The notes below the pieces were generated by a model. That model was not told where the DNA came from, searched no databases, and saw only the letters and a list, made by a program, of their open reading frames with translations. From Acanthopleura granulata (Eukaryota > Mollusca > Polyplacophora > Chitonida > Chitonidae), in contig JABBOT010000014.1 of NCBI GenBank assembly GCA_016165875.1, forward strand, positions 4,392,093-4,456,092: a stretch of DNA of 64,000 nucleotides, written 5' to 3'. This document shows positions 56,801 to 64,000 of the stretch, piece after piece (position 1 is the stretch's first letter; every line of letters begins with the position of its first letter). The translations under genes and the position numbers were made by a program.

Positions 56801-59800
56801 GTACAGATCATTCTAGAGCATGTTGTACAGATCATGTTGGAGCATATTGTACAGATCATGTTGGAGCATATTGTACAGATCATGTTTGAGCATATTGTAC
56901 AGATCATACTAGAGCATATTATACAGATCATGTTTGAGCATATTGTACAGATCATACTAGAGCATATTGTACAGATCATACTAGAGCATATTATACAGAT
57001 CATACAAGAGCATATTGTACAGATCATTCTAGAGCATATTGTACAGATCATTCTAGAGCATATTGTACAGATCATGTTTGAGCATATTGTACAGATCATG
57101 TTTGAGCATATTGTACAGATCATACTAGAGCATATTATACAGATCATGTTTGAGCATATTGTACAGATCATACTAGAGCATATTGTACAGATCATACTAG
57201 AGCATATTATACAGATCATACTAGAGCATATTGTACAGATCATGTTTGAGCATATTGTACAGATCATGTTTGAGCATATTGTACAGATCATACTTGAGTA
57301 TATTATACAGATCACTCTAGAGCATTTTGTACAGATCACACTTTTTGTCTTCATTCTGTCTTTATTTGTGTTTATTTACTTTTTACTCATGATCAGTAGA
57401 TATAAGGTGTAGGCTAAAAATCCATGGTGTATGTCTCCATGACTTATTGCAAGTAAATGTACTGGCCGTTAAGTATAGGGCTAAACAAGTTATGCAGCTT
57501 TTTAACAGTTACACTAAACTTACCACCCTTTTGTGTTCATGTGTTTTGCTGGTGGAACTTTATCTTTGCATTGTTCTGCGTTTTATAACTGGTGTTGTTA
57601 ATTGGATTTGCTAATTTCCTCTAATTAAAAATGTAGCTTCTCAACCGTGACCAGGTTTCCTCTTTGAGGCGTCCGAAATTTTACATTGCAGAAAAAAAAA
57701 AAAAAAGAATATTCTAGAGTGTTTGTTCACAGTAAGCTGGGTTATCAGAACTCTGAACACAACCTCTTCTTGGTGCATGGCATGTATTTATAGATCAGTT
57801 GTGTCATGATTTATTGTTTATGTGTTTACTGTTTTGTTCTGTGTAGTTGTGAGTGAGGACTTGGAAAGGGGGGGGAAAGACTTGCCAGGGCACTTTATGA
57901 GTAATGAAACATTCCTGCTTTGAAGGCTAAAAATCTGTTTACTAGGTTACCTCAGTCCAGGGCAAGAGAGTATAGAGAGTTTAATTTTTCTGTGTTAAAA
58001 CTGGCAGACATTGTACAATTATAGGTGAGTTTAATGATGATAAACACATCTGTATTTTATTGTTTTTGTTCGTAATTCTTGAAAAAGCCTAGAAAGGGAG
58101 TTTCTACACTGTAAGATTAAATGTTGAAGTGAAAGAAACAGACCAGATGTACCCAGTTGGTTCTAGATGCTTTAAATTCTTATCATATGTGTAAACTGGC
58201 TTTAAATTATTTAAAATTTAAGTCTTGCTCTTTATAAACTGAATGCTATTTATACACAAACATTTCTATGGTTCTTGATTTGATGATGGTTCATTGTTTA
58301 CGAGTGTGACAAGGAGAGGATTGTTTTCGGTCCATTTTTTTCTTTTCAGAACATCTCCTCCTTCGTTTTTCCACAGATATTCCTGAAGACTGCCAGATCA
58401 TATTAAAGACAAGATGTAGATGTGGCGTGTAACATTTCTTGATTATATTGCATTTAATACTTTCCAATTTACCCCTGGATTAGAATTTGCACTTGAATGA
58501 AATGAGACCTTGTTAACATGACTTGATGAAGTTCTTAGGGGATTTTCATGAAACTTGGCAGATGTATTGGGGACAATATGTAGGTGCCCAAGAAATATTA
58601 TTCAATACTGTGGTCATGGGTTTCCCCTAGGCTCTGCACGGCTTCCTCTCACGATAATGCTGGGCGCCGTTGTATAAGTGAAATATTCTTGAGTATGACA
58701 TAAAACACCAATCACATAAATAAATTATTCAATACTGAGCTCACAAAAAGGCACCTGCATGGGATTAGTCCTGCTGTACCAAATTACTATATATAATAGT
58801 GCTGTAGAATACATATAGGTACATGTGTGCCTTAGTCACAGTCTGTTCATCACAATGGATTACTTTATAATACCAAAGTGTAACTACTAGTGCTTTTCAT
58901 CAAGGCAACGTAAATTGATGTGTTATTATGGGTTTAATAAGCGTTGGATGTCAATAATCTTAACACCGGTGAGTGAAAGTCTCCCTCCAGGAATTTTATG
59001 TGATTGGTGTCTTATGTCGCACTCAAGAATATTTCACTTATTTGACGGTGGCAAGTCGGAGAAAACCCAGCCGAGTGTTAGGAGGCCGACCATAAATGAC
59101 CATACTTCATCTTCTGATAGCTTTTGTTTGTTTTGAACCAGAAATTACTGTGACAAATAGTCAGTGTTGCTACATGCATGTTCACAAAGTAAGTCTTTTT
59201 ATTATTATTATTTTTTTTTTAATTTCATCTTTTGTTTTGCACATGTCAGTTGTTTATTAAATATATAGTAGCAGAGAACAGTTATGAAATGCTGTAAAAA
59301 TTGAGATTAAAACAGAATATTAGGTAAATATTGTTGGTTTCAGTTCATTGGAGACAATTCCATTGCAATTAAGCCTGCCTGTGTATTTGTTAATATTGTT
59401 TCAGTCCTCAAAGAAAAGAAGAGGAAAAAGGATGACAACTCAGACACAGAAGCCCAAACTGAAAATGTATAAACGGCAGAGTGTGGACGTGGCAATTGAC
59501 GAGGCAGAGGCCATGCTTGGATGGAGAGAAGAAGACAGGCTGAAAACATGCGTGTTCAAATGGTTACCACATGACAGCCAAGAGCACTCAAGGGCAGGTA
59601 ACTACTGATTGTTATTTTACAGTTATTCCCATTTGGATGGCCCAACAGTTCAAGCTTGTAGGGATTCCATATTATCTCCAAGTAATGACATTGACGGATT
59701 GATTGTCTTCCTGAATAACTTACACAAAAATCTGAATCAGACACTTCAAAGACATTTACAGTCTACTTGCATCTGACTATAATGGAAGGAATCTCAGGAA

Positions 59801-62800
59801 ACTACATGTGCACATTCTCTGATTTTCTCCACAAGTGTTTATCGGATTGATTTCACACTAGGCGAGAGCATTGCTGAGGATCAGTGTTCATTGTCAAGTG
59901 TTTGAAGAATTTAATATTGCATATGCAAATTAAGCAATGATGACCTCACAAATGTCCGTTACATGCATACTTTCCATAGCTGTAGAATTAATACTACGCA
60001 AAGTATTTATTTATTTATTTGATCGGTGTTTTACGCTGTACTCAAGAATGTTTCATTTATACAACGACGGCCAGCATTATGGTGGGAGGAAACCGGGCAG
60101 AGCCCGGGGGTAACCCACGACCATCCGCAGGTTGCTGGCAGACCTTCCCACTTACGGCCGGAGAGGGAGCCAGCATGAGCTGGACTTGAACTCACAGCAA
60201 CCGCATTGGTAGGAGGCTTCTGGGTCATTGCGCTGCGCTAGTGTGCTAACCGAACTGAGCTGCGGAGGCCCCTCTACACAAAGAAAAATGAAATGGTTAT
60301 GGCTTAATGCAGCATCGGCAATGTTTCAGCCATATCGTGCCATATAATACACCTTGTGGCAGGTATGGATTACATTCAAGGAACATGGCATTAGTGTAAT
60401 GTACCTATAGATGCTGCAAGTTTATGTTACATTCACAAAAATGACTGTAGGTGTGGTTCCTTTGATAGTCCATATGTAATTTTTCAATGTTAATGAAAAT
60501 AATTTTTAAAAAAAGTCAAATTATTGCATTCTGATCTGTTTGGCAGAATTTGAGGATAATTTCTTTCAGTCAGTGTTTATAAGCTGTTTGCACTTACATG
60601 TGTAATGGTCCTGGTTTCATTTCAGAGCCATGCAGTGTGTTTGACTTTGGTGATGAAGACGAAAACATGGTGCCAAATTGCAAGTCCAAGGGAGGAGGAA
60701 AGAAATGCACAAAATCTAAACAACGTAACGTGAAGGACAAATGCAAACTGCTGCCAAGTCAAAACCGGGCTCCACTGAAGCGGAACTTTGAAAAGATGTG
60801 TAATGAAGAGGGGGACAGTTGCCGACATCGTTCTGGAAATAAACATAAAGGACAGACACATCACAAAACCATGAGTTACAGGAGAGGTTTTGGCTTCAAG
60901 TCCTCCCTGGTGAATATGTCTAAAGAAGAAAGACTCGCTTTTGATGTGGAGGTATGTGCACACGGCCCGGTTTTAGGGGAAGTAACTCTGATCTCATGTT
61001 TGAAATTTGCTCATAAGACTTATCCCCCTTTACCTAAGTCGCTGCATTTATGGCTGTATTGTGGTGAATTTGTATTCAGAACCTTATCTGAGGACCACAT
61101 TATGGGGGCTGAAAACTGATAGACTTGGTACTTTCTTGCTTTGTGCTCAGAATTATGGAATTCACCAAGCACTGACCTCTGTCTGTTGCATAAGTAAAAT
61201 ATTCCTGAGTGCAGCTTAATACACCAGTGAAATAAATAAGGTGGTGTGTGTGATGTCTCTGGTCCAATATTGTGAAACCGACACTGTAACATTCAGCAGC
61301 AGTGAGACACCACGGTTTGATTTGTCTTTTTATTTCCTTGACGTGTACTTCCTGCCAGGTTTTTCACGTGCACAATCGCAGCCGGTTTGGTTGGAGGAAA
61401 CTGGAGTGTCTGGCGTAACCTATCATTGACTTTTTTGGTAATTGCTGATGAACTTTCCATGTGCGTTGCTAGCAGACGTGCACACTCAGACGTACACACC
61501 TTTCATATTAGTGGAAAATCAGTGATCTTCAGTTAGATCTCACAAACGGCTGCACTAGCGTCATCAGCACATTGTTAACCATTGCCACACAAACAATGAA
61601 AGTGAGGGAATCTACATTTTTCCCCGCCAAATACAGAGTTACATCTTGATGATCAGTCACAAACAAGTAAACAGACCGGGTATAATCGAAAAGTAATAAT
61701 TTCTAAGCCTAACTATTTCTTAACCAATTAACCATAAACGTGAATAATTTTGTGTGTGGTGGTTTTCTTGATATACAGTTTGTGACTGAGGACAGTTATG
61801 GTTCTTATTTTCATTTGGTCTCTCTGATTGTGTTATAATCCTTTATCAGATGTACAGAAGAAATGAGAAAGCGTTTGAGCATGATGTACGCCGTTTTATG
61901 GATCGTCATGGGCTGAAGATTGGAGCGTCTCCTGTCTGGCAGAATACACCCATAACACTGTTTCAGCTGTTTATCACTGTGTTTGAACAAGGAGGCTTCC
62001 ACTATGTGAGTCATCCAGAAAGTGAAACTAGTGTGTTTGTCTGTTATGGTGTAATTGCAATATTCGGGAATAGGAGAATTACAAATGAAAAGCATATACT
62101 GAACATTTCGAAAATTAAGCGATTAAAATGAGCTATGCAGTTGTAACATTTTTTGGGGTTAGTGAGTGGCAGGATGTTTTGTATTGAAATTTTGTAAGTG
62201 AGATTGATTGATTCACTCCTGGCTGAGTTAAAGCCACTATTACACTCTTATGATTACTACAACCTTAACATGTTAATTGTTAATTTCTAGGTTTTGGGAA
62301 CCTGTTTAGTCAGTTTGCCTCAAAGATGTTTAACCCTTGACCAGTGGGCTCACTTGTTCAAATCTATCTCCTAGGTGTTGGTTTGGCTTCATACTTGGAG
62401 GTTTGTCAGGTACTTGACAGTGGGCAGTGGGGTTTTTTTTTTCTGGCTTGGTATGCCAGGGACACATCCAGTATAAAACATATCAAAGGCAGCATCATAA
62501 TTACACATACATGTTATGAAAGCAAGTCAAACTTAAGCCCTCTGAGAGCTTTTATGTCTGTGAATCAAAGAAATTTGTGTGAACATTAAACCTTTTTGAA
62601 AGCCCAAGGCTTTTCTAGAACTACAATGGCTCTAGGTATGGCCCAAGAAATAAATACACATATATGAATTTTTTCTTTTCATGCAGGTGTGTAAAAAGAA
62701 AGGCTGGGCTCAAGTGTACAGGGAACTCACCAACAATCCCAGCTCCACCAGTGGGTTAGTGGCCAAGTCCTTCTATCTCAGGTAACCATCGTTGTTATTA

Positions 62801-63695
62801 GTATGGTGAAAATTTCACGTATTGAAATGAGGCCTATTAGTGTGTAGGTACATGCTCAATGTGTTTTCCCTGTGGTTGAAGTGAACACAAATGGCTGGTG
62901 CAGAAATTCTCATCTTTTATATACAAAGAAATCAAATTAATTTATTACTTCTGTGACAGCTGTCACTTTTGTAGAGGTGAAAAGAATGAGCTATAGTGCT
63001 CAGAATCTCAGGGATTCCCTGTCCAAGACGGGCATGTTCGGGTGTTCCAAGCAGAATGTTTGGATGTTCATTGAAGTGACACTTCATAATGTCTTAGTGG
63101 TTGAGAGACAAGACAATGGCCCCAGAAGATTTTGCACATATCATCTGTATTTTTATTGTTTGCTTTTGTAGAATTAACATTTCGCCACAGGAAGGCTGGG
63201 CAACCTTTGGATTACCTGTCTGAGGACAGGATTGAAATAGGTGATAACCTCAGGGGATTTTGCACATATCATCTGTATTTTTGTTGCTTACTTTTGTAGA
63301 ATTAACATTTCTCCACAGGATAGCTGTGCAACCTGGGGATTACCTGTCTGAAGACAGGATTGAACTAGGTGATGACCTCGGGAGATTTTGCACATATCAT
63401 CTGCATTTTTGTTGTTTACTTTTGTAGAATTAACATTTCGCCACAGGAAGGCTTTGCAGCCTGGGGATTAGCTGCCTGAGGATGGGATTGAAATAGGTGA
63501 TGACCTCGGGAGATTTTGCATGTGTGATTTCAATTTTTCCTGCTTTCTGTTGCAGAAATCTTCTGCCATACGAGTTTTATTTACGAGGACAAGACTATAG
63601 CGAAACTATGACACCAAATGTCAGTAGCAAGGCCAACGAAAGTTTGCCAAAGTCGTCACAGAGCCAGAGTGATGAGGAGCAAGAGGAAACTGAAG
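50693..63695 (+). CDS. ZCWPW2-like protein with CW, PWWP and ARID domains (3' end beyond window)
   Basis: Predicted nuclear chromatin reader. Coding exons: 50693-50821, 51894-52156, 53495-53708, 59405-59597, 60626-60951, 61850-62005, 62687-62781, 63556-63695; every junction is GT-AG and phase-consistent, giving at least 505 residues with no stop. Residues 49-96 are a CW zinc finger with WVQCD, C57, KWRR, W77-F-C79 and C90 (four zinc Cys plus cage Trp; family role: H3K4me3 binding). Residues about 118-202 are a PWWP domain whose signature reads C-R-W-P, with YHVEFLGD and GWVRSHFV, closest by memory to human ZCWPW2. Residues about 203-266 have Lys/Arg clusters and an acidic helix that continues the PWWP bundle as in ZCWPW2. 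Residues 268-375 are Lys-rich, low complexity. Residues 376-480 form an ARID domain. ZCWPW proteins are linked to PRDM9-dependent recombination in vertebrates. Start at 50693 is the first in-frame Met. Confidence 0.88.
51052..51245 (+). repeat. 84-bp tandem repeat, 2.3 copies
   Basis: tcagcccagaagtcactttcatgaaatg begins units at 51052, 51136 and 51219. In the intron before the CW exon. Confidence 0.9.
51894..52156 (+). CDS. ZCWPW2-like gene, CW zinc-finger exon
   Basis: Acceptor CTTTCAG, donor GTGAGT. It contains the whole CW domain (WVQCDSINCQKWRR, then WFCSM and FNTCEAPEEYY) and the first strand of the PWWP domain (EGTLVWATVVGYC). It starts in phase 0 and ends after the second base of an Arg codon. 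Confidence 0.95.
53229..53450 (+). mobile_element. SINE in intron 45 bp before the PWWP exon
   Basis: Head ttattgcactggtgcagtgtaatgacccagg, body, and tail ataaaacaccaatcagataaataaatgagtaaa. It inserted, in sense orientation, just upstream of the acceptor used by the exon at 53495. Confidence 0.87.
53495..53708 (+). CDS. ZCWPW2-like gene, PWWP exon
   Basis: Acceptor GCGTGGAG completes the split Arg codon and gives WPALVTKDP directly after GYCR. Then come DEEGDPVFYHVEFLGD and HGWVRSHFVTVYG, the PWWP beta-barrel core. The donor GTAAGC at 53709 follows a Lys codon (an alternative GT lies six bases earlier). A SINE ends only about 45 bp before the acceptor. Confidence 0.93.
56648..57340. repeat. 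24-bp satellite-like array, about 29 units
   Basis: Unit attgtacagatcatactagagcat with four main variants at the centre (tactag, ttctag, tgtttg, tgttgg). As 24 is divisible by three, long frames are open on both strands (274 and 216 codons); both are repeat artefacts with an 8-residue period. It lies in the 5.7-kb intron between the PWWP and post-PWWP exons. Confidence 0.95.
58609..58728 (+). mobile_element. SINE 3' half
   Basis: gtggtcatgggtttcccctaggctctgc through gcgccgttgtataagtgaaatattcttgag to accaatcacataaataaatt. Confidence 0.87.
58995..59076 (-). mobile_element. SINE tail fragment
   Basis: ttttatgtgattggtgtcttatgtcgcactcaagaatatttcactta and a short piece of body (gagaaaacccagccgag). 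Confidence 0.8.
59405..59597 (+). CDS. ZCWPW2-like gene, post-PWWP helical exon
   Basis: Acceptor TTGTTTCAG, donor GTAACT. It encodes a basic run (SSKKRRGKR), a possible nuclear localisation signal, then DEAEAMLGWREEDRLKTC, which resembles the helix after the PWWP domain in ZCWPW2 (from memory). Phase 0 at entry, phase 1 at exit. Confidence 0.85.
60004..60273 (-). mobile_element. SINE, full length and well preserved, with target duplication
   Basis: Best preserved copy: tail, body (cggccagcattatggtgggaggaaaccgggcagagcc) and tRNA head complete. Flanked by ctacgcaaag (59994-60003) and ctacacaaag (60274-60283). Lies in an intron of the ZCWPW2-like gene in antisense orientation. Confidence 0.95.
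60626..60951 (+). CDS. ZCWPW2-like gene, basic linker exon
   Basis: Acceptor CATTTCAG, donor GTATGT. It opens with EPCSVFDFGDEDEN (acidic), then a Lys/Cys/His-rich linker, and ends with FKSSLVNMSKEERLAFDVE, which runs directly into the ARID N-terminal helix. The reverse-strand ORF over the same bases is a shadow. Confidence 0.85.
61178..61240 (+). mobile_element. SINE 3' tail fragment
   Basis: ttgcataagtaaaatattcctgagtgcagcttaatacaccagtgaaataaataa matches the SINE terminus. Confidence 0.75.
61850..62005 (+). CDS. ZCWPW2-like gene, ARID exon 1
   Basis: Acceptor CTTTATCAG, donor GTGAGT. Encodes FEHDVRRFMDRHGLKIGASP and LFQLFITVFEQGGFHYV-type sequence: ARID helices 1-4 with the conserved FM.R, P (shortly before the L-LF helix) and GGF signature. 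52 codons, phase 0 at both ends. Confidence 0.93.
62687..62781 (+). CDS. ZCWPW2-like gene, ARID exon 2
   Basis: Acceptor CATGCAG, donor GTAACC. Encodes VCKKKGWAQVYRELTNNP and SGLVAKSFYLR, the ARID W..V...L helix and the S..AK..Y.. helix that docks in the DNA major groove in this family. Ends after two bases of an Arg codon. Confidence 0.93.
63128..63540 (+). repeat. 128-bp tandem repeat before the last ARID exon
   Basis: gattttgcacatatcatctg starts units at 63128, 63256 and 63384, with a diverged fourth at 63512. Each full unit contains a T-rich run ending tttgtag, which resembles a splice acceptor, and the true acceptor (63555) follows the diverged unit. Confidence 0.92.
63556..63695 (+). 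CDS. ZCWPW2-like gene, ARID C-terminal exon
   Basis: Acceptor TTTCTGTTGCAG completes Arg, then NLLPYEFYLRGQDY finishes the ARID fold (L..YE motif). The rest is Ser/Gln/Glu rich. The donor is taken as GTCTGT at 63696, which is weak; the exon could run on in frame to a TAA at about 63,803. The 5' boundary is firm, the 3' is not. Confidence 0.8.
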
Positions 63696-64000
63696 GTCTG
63701 TTCTGGCTGGATGAGTCATTTATTTGCCTTGTCTGTTCATTTGTCTTCCTTATGGAAACTGAATTTTGTTTGTTGCTTCAGTATGTATGTGTAGATATTC
63801 TGTAATGGGCTAAGAGGGGTATAATTGCCAGGCACCAGTGACATGGTGTTTCCGAATCAAAGTGACACAGTTGCTGTCATTCTGAAATGAGACATCATCA
63901 CATCCTCAGTAGAAATTAGAAGCATTCACTGATCGTGAGCACAAAATCTGTCACTATATGTACGTAGTAAAAAAGAAGTAGAGCATAGGGTATCACAGAA

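Larger units (their letters stand above)
53709..59404 (+). other. Long intron between PWWP and post-PWWP exons
   Basis: 5.7 kb, very AT-rich, with the 24-bp array and two SINE fragments. A skipped in-phase exon cannot be excluded, but flanking phases (0/0) fit direct joining. Confidence 0.7.
59598..63555 (+). other. Four short introns around the ARID region
   Basis: Introns 59598-60625 (with a full SINE), 60952-61849 (SINE tail fragment), 62006-62686 and 62782-63555 (128-bp repeats). No other features are evident in them. Confidence 0.8.

Noticed and set aside
56530..57412. Two long overlapping ORFs (274 codons minus, 216 plus)
   Set aside because: Both are produced by the 24-bp array whose length is divisible by three; 8-residue periodicity, no domain.
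60004..60273. tRNA gene
   Set aside because: The tRNA-like sequence is the head of a SINE; no complete cloverleaf with acceptor stem was found.
60622..60963. 113-codon minus-strand ORF
   Set aside because: Shadow of the plus-strand linker exon with splice sites and phase support.

Overview
The window is nuclear DNA of an animal, most likely a marine lophotrochozoan and probably a mollusc. It is AT-rich and has spliced genes with kilobase introns. It carries many tRNA-headed SINE copies whose tail reads 'attggtgttttacgccgtactcaagaatatttcactta', a repeat I associate with molluscs and brachiopods (from memory, not searched). TACATGTAC-type palindromes are also frequent. There are no operons, ribosome binding sites or other prokaryotic features.

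Two protein-coding genes are well supported. TMEM98 lies on the minus strand: four coding exons between 24,818 and 12,774 join with consistent splice phases into about 239 residues, one N-terminal membrane helix plus the conserved cytosolic-type domain. A ZCWPW2-like gene lies on the plus strand from about 50.6 kb to beyond the right edge. Its CW zinc finger (H3K4me3 reader) and PWWP domain (methyl-lysine/DNA reader) are followed, in the same phase-consistent exon chain, by an ARID DNA-binding domain. Vertebrate ZCWPW1 and ZCWPW2 lack that ARID, so this architecture is the most interesting gene-level observation. A stretch near 47.8-48.5 kb looks like a promoter that may fire in both directions; whether it also drives TMEM98 is inference.

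Layout. 1-12.4 kb: no recognisable host gene; microsatellite, SINEs, duplications, a dispersed AT-rich repeat and a 36-bp minisatellite. 12.4-24.8 kb: TMEM98 exons; its largest intron holds a 52-bp tandem array and a 4.8-kb element (18,529-23,364) with long terminal inverted repeats, 5'-AG...CT-3' ends, an AAAGT target duplication and decayed ORFs, i.e. a Polinton/Maverick-like or virus-like relic. 24.8-47.8 kb: presumptive 5' intron of TMEM98 and/or intergenic DNA with SINEs, tandem arrays and two unrecognised ORFs (26,472 and 28,546). 47.8-64 kb: promoter and the ZCWPW2-like/ARID gene, whose introns hold a 24-bp array (56.6-57.3 kb) and a 128-bp array abutting the last ARID exon.

Exon borders were placed by hand from GT/AG signals, reading phase and remembered family alignments. 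No database search or RNA evidence was available.
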